A program made the position numbers and the translations under genes. Shown here piece by piece: positions 33,725-42,260 of a stretch of DNA of 64,000 bases. This DNA is from Berryella intestinalis. Its GTDB lineage: Bacteria; Actinomycetota; Coriobacteriia; Coriobacteriales; Eggerthellaceae. The stretch covers positions 310,001 to 374,000 of the forward strand of contig NZ_CP009302.1 in the NCBI RefSeq assembly GCF_000814825.1, read 5' to 3'. The notes beneath the pieces were generated by a model. That model saw only the letters and a program-made list of their open reading frames with translations. It had not been told where the DNA came from and did not search any database. The stretch's first letter is position 1; every line of letters starts with the position of its first letter.

Positions 33725-34858
33725 TTACCTCGCTGCCTTGGGGAGCGAGTTCTTCAGAAGCTCGGAGAGCTCTTCGTCACCGAGGTCGTATCCGTACATG
33801 GTCTTGTAGTACGTCTTGGCAGCATCTTGGATGCTGTCGTCGAACGCGTTGGGGTAGAGCAGACGGGCGAACCACTGCATACCCAGCAGTTGGTTGACGG
33901 TGGGCGGGTTGTTCATCCAGCACCAAGGGCTGTTCGGCACTTCGTAGTAGTTGCCGCTCGAGATGGCCGATATGCCGGCCCAGGCCGGATCGCTGCCAAC
34001 CGCGTCGTAGACGCTGCCCTTTTGGAAGATGATCAGGTCGGGGTTCCACAGGGCTATCTGCTCGAGGCTCACCTCGTTGCCGCTGCCCTTGCCCGACGCA
34101 TTGTCCACCACCGCGACGTTGTCGGACACCATGTCGACGACTTGGGCCTGACCCGATGTTTTCGCAATGGCGTTCAGCCCGTTTTCGCCCAGAAGGTAGG
34201 CAGCCCTCACGCGTTCGGACTCGGGTATCGCGGCCATGGCGTCCTGAGTGGTTTTATAGACGCTCGAGCAGTATTCGGACAGCTGGTTGCCGCGGTCCTC
34301 GCGTCCCAGAAGTTCGCCGAGCGTCTTGTAGGTATCCCCGTAATCTTCGAGGTAGGCCTTCACGAACACCACGGGGATGCCCAGCTGTTCCTGCAAGGCG
34401 TCAAGGCGTTCGACGGAGTCTTTCTTCACTTCGCCTGTATCGATGATGACCTGGGGTGCGGCGGCCGCAACGGCTTCGCGGTTGAAGTCGTCTTTTGCCC
34501 CCAGAACGGCTCCGAACACCGGATAGTCCTTGAATTGGTCGCCGAAGACCTTCAGCTGATCGTCGTTGAGCTTCTGGGACAGGCCCACCATGAGGTCGGG
34601 TGCCATGGTGAGCAGAACCTGCTGGGCGGTGTGGCCCGACGGGCAGATTCTCGTGATGTGGGCGGGCAGCTCCACCTCGCGTCCCAGCGAGTCGGTGAAC
34701 ACCCGTGTGTCGGATGCCGTCTGAGGGGTTTCCGTCGCCGCCGGGGTGTCGCTCGATCCCTTCGCGCAACCGGCCATGCCGAGCGCGCCGAGACCGAGCG
34801 TCGCAGAGCAGAGCACCGCCACCGCTTTTCTCATGAACGTTCTTCTTGTGATGCGCAT
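33725..34858 (-). CDS. Metal/cofactor-binding ABC lipoprotein (BtuF/FhuD-type)
   Basis: A 377-residue protein with a Tat-type lipoprotein signal (TRRTFMRK, hydrophobic run, lipobox GMAGCAK) and a helical-backbone PeriplasmicBP_2 fold (RVFTDSLGREVELP, VIIDTGEVKKD, NPDLIIFQKGS). The NNPPTVNQLLGMQWFARLLYP segment is common in family members from anaerobes. Family ligands include iron chelates, heme, cobalamin, molybdate and tungstate; the sequence does not decide between them. Last gene of a three-gene minus-strand operon. Confidence 0.85.
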   Translation of the reverse strand: MRITRRTFMRKAVAVLCSATLGLGALGMAGCAKGSSDTPAATETPQTASDTRVFTDSLGREVELPAHITRICPSGHTAQQVLLTMAPDLMVGLSQKLNDDQLKVFGDQFKDYPVFGAVLGAKDDFNREAVAAAAPQVIIDTGEVKKDSVERLDALQEQLGIPVVFVKAYLEDYGDTYKTLGELLGREDRGNQLSEYCSSVYKTTQDAMAAIPESERVRAAYLLGENGLNAIAKTSGQAQVVDMVSDNVAVVDNASGKGSGNEVSLEQIALWNPDLIIFQKGSVYDAVGSDPAWAGISAISSGNYYEVPNSPWCWMNNPPTVNQLLGMQWFARLLYPNAFDDSIQDAAKTYYKTMYGYDLGDEELSELLKNSLPKAAR

Positions 34859-34863
34859 ACGTC

Positions 34864-35679
34864 CTACGTCCTTTCCGATCCGCGGTTTTCCCTGCCGCAT
34901 GCGGTTATCTCATGCACAGGCACGCATACGCGCACCTTGTCGCCGTAAAGGGAGCTCACCTCGACGTCTACTCCGTAGATCCTGCTGACCAGGTCTGATG
35001 TGACGACCTCGCGGGGGTCTCCGTACGCTTCCAGGCCGCCCGAACGTAAGACCAGCGTCTTATCCGCGTAGAGGAACGCGTGGTCGGGGTTGTGCGTGGA
35101 CTGCACGATGGAGAGTCCCTCGCGCGCGAGCTGTCGGATTCGCGAAAGCACGCGCACCGTGTTGCCGTAGTCCAGGGCGCTGGTCGGTTCGTCCATGACG
35201 ATGGTTCTCGCATCCTGAGCCAGGGCTCGCGCGATGAGAACGAGCTGCTGTTCCCCGCCCGAGAGGCGCGTGTACAGCCGGTGGGCGAACTGTTCGATTC
35301 CGACGCGCTCGAGCGCTTCGTAGGCGCGCTTTCGTTGCTCGCAACCCGGGTTCCAGAGCACCTTCATGCTGCTTCCCGTGGCCATGAGCACCACGTCGAG
35401 CACTTCGTAGTCGTACACGGGCGCATGGGTTTGGGGGATGTAGGATATCTCGCGCGCCCGCTGCCTGATCGAAAGCTCCCTGACGTCTTTGCCGTTTACC
35501 AGAATGCGGCCCGAGTAGCGTTGGTTGAGTCCCAGGATGCAGCGGAACAGCGTCGACTTCCCCACGCCGTTCGGCCCGAGCACGTTCACGAGGCAGCCGT
35601 CGGGGACCTCGAAGCTGAGGTCGTGCAGGATCTCTCGGTTGCCATACGAGAATCCCAGGTGTTCGACGCGTATGCTCAT
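34864..35679 (-). CDS. ABC transporter ATPase (FecE/BtuD-type)
   Basis: A 271-residue ATPase with Walker A VLGPNGVGKSTLF, signature RLSGGEQQLVLIARAL, Walker B IVMDEPTSALD and the H-loop STHNPD. The ATG overlaps the permease stop (ATGA), so the two are translated together. The binding-protein gene follows after five bases. It powers uptake of the ligand held by the BtuF/FhuD-type lipoprotein. Confidence 0.9.
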   Translation of the reverse strand: MSIRVEHLGFSYGNREILHDLSFEVPDGCLVNVLGPNGVGKSTLFRCILGLNQRYSGRILVNGKDVRELSIRQRAREISYIPQTHAPVYDYEVLDVVLMATGSSMKVLWNPGCEQRKRAYEALERVGIEQFAHRLYTRLSGGEQQLVLIARALAQDARTIVMDEPTSALDYGNTVRVLSRIRQLAREGLSIVQSTHNPDHAFLYADKTLVLRSGGLEAYGDPREVVTSDLVSRIYGVDVEVSSLYGDKVRVCVPVHEITACGRENRGSERT

Positions 35680-36728
35680 AGCTTCTTCTTTCTCGTTATG
35701 AGATATAGGAAGAAGGGCGCCCCTGCAAACGCCGTGAGGATGCCGATCGGGATCTCGGCGGTGGTCGCCAGGCGGGCGATATCGTCGACCGCGAGGAGAA
35801 ATCCCGATCCCATCAGCATGGAGGCGGGGATGAGCTTGCGGTAGTCGGCTCCCACCAGCATGCGGCACAGGTGCGGGATGACGAGGCCGACCCAGCCGAT
35901 CATGCCGGTAACCGAGACGCAGGCCGCGGTGAGGAACGTGGCCGCAACGATGATGACGAGCCGGACGAGGCGGGCGTTCACGCCCATAGTGGCAGCCTCG
36001 TCGTCGCCCATGACCAGGATGTTGATGCGCCATCGAAGGACGAACAGGGTCGCAAGGCCTGCAAGGAGGATGGGCGCCACCGTCGCCACCTGCGTCATTT
36101 TCGCGCCGGTGAGGCTGCCCATCAGCCAGTAGGTGATGTCGGCCAACTCGTCGGTCGGATCTGCCACCAGCTTCGCATAGGATACCCCGGCCGAGAACAG
36201 GGAGCTCACCATGATTCCCGCCAGCACGACCACCATCATATGGTTGCCCCTCGCCCGCGCGCTTACGGTCAGCACGAGGAACACGGTGAGGATCGAGAAG
36301 CAGAAGGCGGACACCGACACCATGGCGCCGGTGAATCCGGAAAGGATCGCGACTGCGGCTCCGAACGCCGCCCCTTGGCTTGCTCCCAGGATATCGGGGG
36401 AAACCAGGGGGTTTTGAAACGTGCCCTGGTATGCCGCGCCTGCGGCGGACAGGCAGCAGCCCACCATAAGCGCGAGCAGGATGCGCGGAAGGCGGACGTT
36501 GAAGAACAGCGTTTGCTGCTGGTCGGTCCAGGAGGGATCGAGCGCAACGACGCGGCTTGCGAGCATGGCGAGGGCCTGCGCCGGGTCGATGGGGTAGCGG
36601 CCCAGAAGAAGGGAGACGGAGACGATGACGATGCCGATCAGGGCTAAAGCGACGATGACGAGGTCGGCTCGCCTGCTGGCCGCCGATTTCGCCGCGCATG
36701 TCGGGGAAGGCTCCGTCTGTCTTTGCAT
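35676..36728 (-). CDS. FecCD-family ABC permease
   Basis: A 350-residue permease with about ten helices, of the BtuC/FecCD/FhuB family. Signatures are RLPRILLALMVGCCLSAAGA, FQNPLVSPDILGASQGAAFG and GMIGWVGLVIPHLCRMLVG. First gene of its operon. GGAGAG precedes the ATG at 36728, and a very AT-rich stretch (36741-36781), unlike the rest of the window, lies upstream and must hold the promoter. Confidence 0.92.
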   Translation of the reverse strand: MQRQTEPSPTCAAKSAASRRADLVIVALALIGIVIVSVSLLLGRYPIDPAQALAMLASRVVALDPSWTDQQQTLFFNVRLPRILLALMVGCCLSAAGAAYQGTFQNPLVSPDILGASQGAAFGAAVAILSGFTGAMVSVSAFCFSILTVFLVLTVSARARGNHMMVVVLAGIMVSSLFSAGVSYAKLVADPTDELADITYWLMGSLTGAKMTQVATVAPILLAGLATLFVLRWRINILVMGDDEAATMGVNARLVRLVIIVAATFLTAACVSVTGMIGWVGLVIPHLCRMLVGADYRKLIPASMLMGSGFLLAVDDIARLATTAEIPIGILTAFAGAPFFLYLITRKKKL

Positions 36729-36740
36729 TAGCTCTCCATC

Positions 36741-36781
36741 AAAATAGATTTATATAAGAATAATATACAAACAAGGATAAT
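36741..36781 (-). promoter_or_regulatory. AT-rich promoter region of the FecCD-type operon
   Basis: About 85% A/T in a GC-rich window. On the minus strand it contains TTGTTT and, downstream, TATATT and TATAAA. A small dyad TATAT-N7-ATATA (36751-36767) may be an operator. I could not match it to Fur, NikR or another named box. Confidence 0.4.
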
Positions 36782-36788
36782 GTAGGGG

Positions 36789-36834
36789 AAAAAGAAACGC
36801 GCGGCCGCTGCATTTCGCAGAGCGGCTCGCGCGT
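36789..36834 (-). terminator. Intrinsic terminator of asnB
   Basis: On the minus strand, ten bases after the asnB stop, ACGCGCG pairs with CGCGCGT and the inner GCCG-CTGC pairs with GCAG-CGGC around a GAAAT loop, followed by TTTCTTTTT. A typical rho-independent terminator that separates asnB from the FecCD-type operon. Confidence 0.8.
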
Positions 36835-36843
36835 CGGGTACGC

Positions 36844-38805
36844 CTAGCGGGCTGCGGGCTTGGCGGGGACGGTACGGTCCACGAAGTAGATGCGGTACCA
36901 CACGAGGAACATGTAGACGATCCAGATCTTGCGCGTGTTGTCCTTTGCGCCCTCGCGGTGCTCGTTCAGCAGCTTCACGATCGAGTCCACGTTGAAGAAC
37001 CGAGCGGCCTCTTCGCTGGTGAAGCAGTCTTTGATCTGCTGGTAGTAGCGCTCTTGGCGCAGCCATCCCACCACGGGGACGGGGAATCCCAGCTTCTCTT
37101 TCTGCGCCCAGTCGCGCGGGATCGCGCGTTCGGCGGCCTGGCGCAGCGTGAGTTTGGTCTGGGTGTCGCTCACCTTCTGCTCGGTGGGGATGGTGGCGCT
37201 TACCCGGAAGACCTCGCGGTCGAGGAAGGGCACGCGCGATTCGAGCGAATGGGCCATCGACATCTTGTCGGTTTTCAGCAGGATGTCTCCCACCAGCCAG
37301 AACTGCAGATCGACGTACTGCATTCTGGTCACCTCGTCCAGCTCGGCGACTTCCGCATACGAGGGGGCGCACAGGGACTGGGGCGAGGGCACGTCGGGAA
37401 CGCTTTTCAGGATCGCGGCGCGCTCGGCGGGCGAGAACGCCACGCCGTTCGCGTTGGTGTAGTACCAGTCCTCGGCGGTCTGCGACGCGCGCTCGAGGTA
37501 GTTCGCGCCGCGGACGCCCAGCGCGCGCATGAGCTTCGACGCGCCGCGCAGCACCGGCTTCGGGCACCATGCGAGCTTCCTGTTCGAGAAGGGGGCCTGG
37601 TAGATGCGGTATCCGCCGAAGAACTCGTCGGCGCCTTCCCCGGAAAGGACGGCCTTCACCTGGGTCGCGGCGATCTGGTCGACGAAGTACAGCGCCACGG
37701 CGCTGGGGTCGGCCGACGGTTCGTCCATGTGCCACTGGACGCGCGGCAGGCTGGCCCAGTACTCGTCCTCCCCGATGTGCTTGGAGGTGTTGGCGATATG
37801 GAGCTCGTCGGCAAGCTCGCGGGCCCAGGTGATCTCGTCGCGCTCGCCCTCGTACTCGGCGAACCCGACGGTGAAGGTCTTGATGGCGGGGTTTTCCTTG
37901 GCCAGGCAGGCTGCCATGTAGCTGGAATCGATGCCGCTCGAAAGGAACGATCCGACTTCGACGTCGGCCACATTATGGTAGCGCACCGACTCGCGCATGG
38001 CGCGGTCGATCGCCTCGACCGTATCGGCCTCGCTGCGTTCGCCGTCGAAGCGGTACTCGGGTCTCCACCAGCGGCGCATCTCCAGGGCCCCGTCCGCCTT
38101 CACGCGCATGCAGTGGCCCTGCGGCAGTTTGAAGACGCCCTTGAAGAACGTCTCGTCAAGCGCGGAGAACTGGAAGCACAGGTACTGGGCGAGGGCCTCT
38201 TCGTTCAGCTCGCGCTCGTAGGCGGGATGCTCGAGGATGCTCTTGATCTCGGAGGCGAAGATGAAGCGCCCGCCGGCCTCGGTGTAGTAGAAGGGCTTGA
38301 TGCCGAAGAAGTCCCGTGCGCAGAACAGCTCGCGGGTCCGCCTGTCCCAGATGGCGAAGGCGAACATGCCGCGCAGCCGCTCGAGCATGTCCTCCCCCCA
38401 GGCGAGGTAGCTCACCAGCAGCACCTCGGTATCCGAGTGCGTGGAGAACTCCCAGCCGTCGGCCTCCAGCTCTTCGCGCAGGTCGCGGTAGTTGTAGATC
38501 TCGCCGTTGAAGACGATGGCCAGATCCCCCTTGGCCTTCATCGAAGCCTCGTCCGCGCACGGAGACCCGTCCGCGCGCAGGGCGGGGGAGGTGACGCGCG
38601 CGGAGCGCTCGGCGGTTGCGCGCACCATGGGCTGGTTGCCCCCTTCGAGGTCGATCAGGGACAGCCTGCGATGCCCGAGCGCGATGCCGTCATCGAGGTA
38701 GCGCCCCTCGCCGTCGGGACCGCGATGCTCCATGATGTCGCACATGGATGCGAGGATCGCCCCGTCTTGCTCAGTCGCGCCGGTAAAGCCGCAGATGCCG
38801 CACAT
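36844..38805 (-). CDS. asnB: Asparagine synthase (glutamine-hydrolysing)
   Basis: A 653-residue enzyme. The mature N-terminus MCGICGF gives Cys2 as the glutaminase nucleophile; the class-II amidotransferase domain spans about residues 1-230. The synthase domain follows, with the ATP-binding SSGIDSSYMA motif (about residue 290) and SGEGADEFFGGY. It makes asparagine from aspartate, glutamine and ATP. Length is that of the long Gram-positive AsnB type. AAGGAGAG precedes the ATG. It is transcribed alone, divergent from the sodium symporter gene. Confidence 0.94.
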   Translation of the reverse strand: MCGICGFTGATEQDGAILASMCDIMEHRGPDGEGRYLDDGIALGHRRLSLIDLEGGNQPMVRATAERSARVTSPALRADGSPCADEASMKAKGDLAIVFNGEIYNYRDLREELEADGWEFSTHSDTEVLLVSYLAWGEDMLERLRGMFAFAIWDRRTRELFCARDFFGIKPFYYTEAGGRFIFASEIKSILEHPAYERELNEEALAQYLCFQFSALDETFFKGVFKLPQGHCMRVKADGALEMRRWWRPEYRFDGERSEADTVEAIDRAMRESVRYHNVADVEVGSFLSSGIDSSYMAACLAKENPAIKTFTVGFAEYEGERDEITWARELADELHIANTSKHIGEDEYWASLPRVQWHMDEPSADPSAVALYFVDQIAATQVKAVLSGEGADEFFGGYRIYQAPFSNRKLAWCPKPVLRGASKLMRALGVRGANYLERASQTAEDWYYTNANGVAFSPAERAAILKSVPDVPSPQSLCAPSYAEVAELDEVTRMQYVDLQFWLVGDILLKTDKMSMAHSLESRVPFLDREVFRVSATIPTEQKVSDTQTKLTLRQAAERAIPRDWAQKEKLGFPVPVVGWLRQERYYQQIKDCFTSEEAARFFNVDSIVKLLNEHREGAKDNTRKIWIVYMFLVWYRIYFVDRTVPAKPAAR

Positions 38806-38858
38806 GAGACCGCTCTCCTTGCCGTGGGATTCCGTGGGTTTTCGTCGTTAGCGGATTA

Positions 38859-38864
38859 ATGATA
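38859..38864 (-). promoter_or_regulatory. Candidate -10 (GGCTATCAT) for asnB
   Basis: Minus-strand TATCAT preceded by GGC, about 54 bases upstream of the asnB start. It is part of the recurrent GCTAnnnT pattern. Confidence 0.4.
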
Positions 38865-38905
38865 GCCGAATACCATTAGCCGATGTTTCCTCTATGCAAA
38901 GTCGC

Positions 38906-38911
38906 TATAAT
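38906..38911 (+). promoter_or_regulatory. Candidate -10 (TATAAT) for the NSS transporter
   Basis: A perfect TATAAT in the context GCTATAAT, 72 bases before the ATG at 38983. TGTTTC at 38884-38889 could be a weak -35 at 16-base spacing. Confidence 0.5.
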
Positions 38912-38982
38912 GTGCAAATTCCCAGATTGCCTATGGAAGGGTGCGTTCGGGTAGAACGCGTGGAAAAAGAAGAGGAGAGGAA

Positions 38983-40362
38983 ATGGCATCAAATAACGAA
39001 GTGCGCTCAGCCTGGTCAGGGCGGTGGGCGTTCGTGTTGGCCGGCGCGGCTTCCGCCGTGGGCCTGGGCAACATGTGGCGGTTCCCGTATCTGGCCGCGA
39101 AATACGGCGGTGGAACGTTCATCCTGACGTACCTGCTGCTGGTGTTCACCTTCGGCGTGTCGCTGCTGCTGCTCGAGACGGCTCTGGGCCGCAAGACCGG
39201 CCTGTCGGCGATCGGCGCATTCAAGCATTTCGGCAAGAAGTTCGCATTCATCGGCGTTCTGGCTTCCGCTGTGCCCTTCATCATCACCCCGTACTACAGC
39301 ATCATCGGCGGTTGGGTGACGAAGTACGCAGCGGCATATCTAATGAACGGCCCCGCCGCCCTCGCTGACGGCGGCAACTTCTTCGTCGGCTTCATCACCA
39401 GCCCGGTCGAGAGCTTCCTGTGGATGGGCATCTTCATGGCCATCGTGTTCGTCGTGGTCGGCCTCGGCGTCGAGGGCGGCATCGAGAAGACGAACATGTT
39501 CATGATGCCCGCGCTGATCATCATGGCCATCGGCATCGCCATCTACACCATGACCATGCCCGGCGCGCTCGACGGCGTTGCGTACTACCTGGTGCCCGAC
39601 TTCGCCAAGCTGTCCCCCGAGCTGTTCATCGGCGCTTTGGGCCAGATGTTCTACAGCCTGTCTTTGGCCATGGGCATCATGATCACGTACGGATCGTACC
39701 TGGACAAGAAGTCCAGCCTCACGTCCAGCGTGAGCCAGATCGGCATGTTCGACCTGGGCGTTTCCATTCTCGCCGGCCTTATGATCGTCCCGGCGGCCTT
39801 CGTGGCCATGGGCTCGGGCGAGGCGGTTGCCGCGAAGTCCGGCCCCTCGCTGATGTTCATCACCCTGCCCTCGGTGTTCGAGAGCATGGGGGGCATCGCC
39901 GCCGTTTTGGGCTTCCTGTTCTTCCTGCTGGTTCTGTTCGCAGCCCTCACCAGCGCGATCTCCCTGGTCGAGACGTGCGTGTCCATCATCCAGGACGGTG
40001 CTGGCTGGTCGCGCAAGAAGTCGTTCGTCACCACCATCATCGTCGTGGTCGTGGCGGGCATCTTCATCAACCTCGGCTACAACGGCCTCAGCTTCGTCCA
40101 GCCGCTGGGCGAGGGCTCGTCGATCCTCGATCTGTTCGACTTCATCTCGAACTCGGTGATCATGCCCATCGTCGCGCTGCTCACCTGCGTGTTCGTCGGC
40201 TGGATCCTCAAGCCCCAGACGCTTATCGACGAAGTCGAGCTCACCGGCCCCTTCAAGCTGAAGAGTGCGTGGACGGTTATGATCAAGTACGTGGCGCCCG
40301 TCCTGGTGACGGTGATCCTCATCGCGTACGTGGGTGCCCAGTTCGGCATCTTCAAGTTCTAA
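38983..40362 (+). CDS. Sodium-dependent amino-acid transporter (NSS/LeuT family)
   Basis: A 459-residue symporter with about 12 helices. The signature of helix 1, AVGLGNMWRFPYLAAKYGGG, includes the backbone region that binds Na+ and substrate in LeuT. GIMITYGSYLDKKSSL corresponds to the helix 6-7 region. The substrate is probably an amino acid (tryptophan, tyrosine, leucine or similar), with no way to choose. The ATG follows GAGGAGAGG. Transcribed alone, from the 38906 promoter to the terminator at 40424. Confidence 0.92.
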   Translation: MASNNEVRSAWSGRWAFVLAGAASAVGLGNMWRFPYLAAKYGGGTFILTYLLLVFTFGVSLLLLETALGRKTGLSAIGAFKHFGKKFAFIGVLASAVPFIITPYYSIIGGWVTKYAAAYLMNGPAALADGGNFFVGFITSPVESFLWMGIFMAIVFVVVGLGVEGGIEKTNMFMMPALIIMAIGIAIYTMTMPGALDGVAYYLVPDFAKLSPELFIGALGQMFYSLSLAMGIMITYGSYLDKKSSLTSSVSQIGMFDLGVSILAGLMIVPAAFVAMGSGEAVAAKSGPSLMFITLPSVFESMGGIAAVLGFLFFLLVLFAALTSAISLVETCVSIIQDGAGWSRKKSFVTTIIVVVVAGIFINLGYNGLSFVQPLGEGSSILDLFDFISNSVIMPIVALLTCVFVGWILKPQTLIDEVELTGPFKLKSAWTVMIKYVAPVLVTVILIAYVGAQFGIFKF

Positions 40363-40423
40363 ACGGATTGCAGGTGCGGGCGCAGGCCCGAAGGGCGGCC
40401 CCGCACCGCAGTTGCGAGCGAGC

Positions 40424-40455
40424 GCGCAGCAGCATAGTATGTTGCTGCGCGTTTC
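40424..40455 (+). terminator. Terminator after the NSS transporter
   Basis: A 12-bp stem with one G-T pair (40424-40435 with 40439-40450) around a three-base loop, followed by GTTTCT. A second GC hairpin lies just upstream (about 40373-40407). Confidence 0.7.
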
Positions 40456-40482
40456 TGTGTATTCATCGGGTTTAGGAGTCAC

Positions 40483-41547
40483 ATGGCCTTATCAATCGGA
40501 ATCGTCGGGTTGCCCAACGTGGGGAAATCGACCCTGTTCAATGCGCTGACCAGCAATGAAGCGCTTGCGGCGAACTACCCGTTCGCCACCATCGAGCCCA
40601 ACGTGGGCGTGGTGCCCGTGCCCGACGGGCGCCTGGAGAAGCTGGCCGCCATCGACGGGGCCGCCCGCATCATTCCCGCCACGGTCGAGTTCGTCGACAT
40701 CGCCGGTTTGGTTGCGGGGGCGTCGAAGGGGGAGGGCCTGGGTAACCAGTTCCTGGCCAACATCCGCGAAACCGATGCGATCTGCCAGGTCGTGCGCTAT
40801 TTCAGCGATCCCGACGTCGTGCACGTCGATGGGAAGGTGAACCCTTCCAGCGACGTCGAGACCATCAACACCGAGCTCATCCTGGCCGACTTGGCGACGG
40901 TCGAGAAGGCCCTGCCCCGCCTGGAGAAGGACGCGAAGCGCGACAAGGCGCTGGCGCTCAAGCTGGAGACCGCCCGCAAGCTGGCCGAGCACCTCGGCGA
41001 GGGCCATCGCGCCCGCACGCTCGAGCTTTCGGACGAGCAGCGCGCATCCATCCGCGATCTGCACCTGCTTACGATGAAGCCCGTCTTGTACGTGGCGAAC
41101 GTGGACGAGGACCAGGTGACGGCCGACCTCGCCGAGATCGACGGCTGCAAGCCCGTTCCCATCAGCGCGAAGGTCGAATCCGACCTCGCCGAGCTCGATC
41201 CCGAGGACGCGGCGCTGTTCTTGGAGGAGCTGGGGTTGGAGGAAAGCGGCCTGGCCCGCCTGGCGCGCGAGGCCTACGCGCTTCTGGGGCTGCAGTCGTA
41301 CTTCACCAGCGGCGTGCAGGAAACGCGCGCGTGGACCATCCCCATCGGAGCCAAGGCCCCCCAGGCGGCCGGCGTCATCCACACCGATTTCGAGCGCGGC
41401 TTCATCAAGGCGGAAACCGCGTCCTACGAGGACTACGTCGCCTACGACGGCGAGGCGGGGTGCCGCGCCGCCGGCAAGCTCCGTCAGGAGGGCAAGGAGT
41501 ACGTCGTGAAAGACGGCGACGTCATGCACTTCAAGTTCAACGTCTAG
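40483..41547 (+). CDS. ychF: Ribosome-binding ATPase YchF
   Basis: A 354-residue Obg-family P-loop protein: Walker A GLPNVGKSTLFNAL at the N-terminus, switch region EFVDIAGLVAGASKGEGLGN, a coiled-coil insert (about residues 130-200) and a C-terminal TGS domain (about 270-354, ending KDGDVMHFKFNV). Family members prefer ATP over GTP and bind ribosomes; they act in translation and oxidative-stress control. Its 3' end overlaps the convergent tetR-type gene by 11 bases. Confidence 0.96.
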   Translation: MALSIGIVGLPNVGKSTLFNALTSNEALAANYPFATIEPNVGVVPVPDGRLEKLAAIDGAARIIPATVEFVDIAGLVAGASKGEGLGNQFLANIRETDAICQVVRYFSDPDVVHVDGKVNPSSDVETINTELILADLATVEKALPRLEKDAKRDKALALKLETARKLAEHLGEGHRARTLELSDEQRASIRDLHLLTMKPVLYVANVDEDQVTADLAEIDGCKPVPISAKVESDLAELDPEDAALFLEELGLEESGLARLAREAYALLGLQSYFTSGVQETRAWTIPIGAKAPQAAGVIHTDFERGFIKAETASYEDYVAYDGEAGCRAAGKLRQEGKEYVVKDGDVMHFKFNV

Positions 41548-42100
41548 CTCCCGCGCCCGACGGCTCGATGAATCCCATCATCCAGCGGGCCAGCTCTTCG
41601 GGGCCGCAGGGGGTGCTGTGCGAGAACCACCAGACGACGGCCCGGTCGATCGAATCCACCACCAGGTCGCTGTGCAGATCGCCGGGCATCCCGCAGGGCG
41701 CTTCGGGGCGGCCCAGCGCCACCAGCTCCCTCAGCCTTCCGTTGAAGTAGGCGGTGAAATGGGGCTCGCCCTGTTCGAGGAGGCTCCCGCAGATGGCGCC
41801 GTGCGTGTCGCGCAGGTGGTACAGCAGATGCGCGAGGCGCCCTTCGAGGTTGGGCGTTTCGAGCGACGCGTGCGTGATGCAGTGCGAGTCCACGCCCTCG
41901 AACACGTGGTCGAACATCTCGGTGCACATCTCCTTCAGAAGGTCGTCCTTCGTTTCGAAGTGGGCGTAGAAGGTTGACCTCCCGATATCGGCCTCGTCGA
42001 TGATCTGGGCGACGGTGATGTCCCGATAACGGCTTTTGGACATCAGGGACTCGAACGCCGTGTAGATGGACTGCCTCGTTTTGCGCTGCCTGCGATCCAT
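41537..42100 (-). CDS. TetR/AcrR-family transcriptional regulator
   Basis: A 187-residue regulator with a typical N-terminal helix-turn-helix (DITVAQIIDEADIGRSTFYAHF). The C-terminal ligand domain is not close to a named family. It contains His and Cys residues (DSHCITHASLE; PCGMPGDLHSD) that could sense metal. Its divergent position relative to a metal-transporting ATPase, with repeated sequence boxes between them, suggests that it controls that pump and itself. GGGAGG precedes the ATG. Confidence 0.88.
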   Translation of the reverse strand: MDRRQRKTRQSIYTAFESLMSKSRYRDITVAQIIDEADIGRSTFYAHFETKDDLLKEMCTEMFDHVFEGVDSHCITHASLETPNLEGRLAHLLYHLRDTHGAICGSLLEQGEPHFTAYFNGRLRELVALGRPEAPCGMPGDLHSDLVVDSIDRAVVWWFSHSTPCGPEELARWMMGFIEPSGAGARR

Positions 42101-42112
42101 GGGTCCTCCCGC

Positions 42113-42241
42113 CGTACATTCGCCCGCAACCTGTTCGGTATCGGCCGATGCGCGTCGAGCGGTTCGCTATCGCTCATCGGGACCGAACTGACTATTCAAT
42201 TGCTAACATAGAAGATTGTATCGTACATCGTGTTCGGTATC
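42113..42241. promoter_or_regulatory. Repeated boxes between tetR and the metal ATPase
   Basis: TGTTCGGTATC occurs at 42132-42142 and again at 42231-42241, and the inverse ACCGAAC lies at 42182-42188. CGTACAT also occurs twice (42113-42119 and 42222-42228), each time shortly before a TGTTCGGTATC copy. Repeats of this kind between divergent regulator and target genes usually mark operator sites. Confidence 0.55.
42201..42209 (+). promoter_or_regulatory. Extended -10 (TGCTAACAT) for the metal ATPase
   Basis: TGC plus TAACAT, 52 bases before the ATG at 42261. The putative operator boxes lie on both sides: ACCGAAC upstream at 42182 and TGTTCGGTATC downstream at 42231. Confidence 0.45.
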
Positions 42242-42260
42242 TCTGGAGGAAGGGATTTCC

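Noticed and set aside
36741-36781. Fur box upstream of the FecCD-type operon
   Set aside because: A single GATAAT hexamer is present, without the repeated or inverted array needed for a Fur site.
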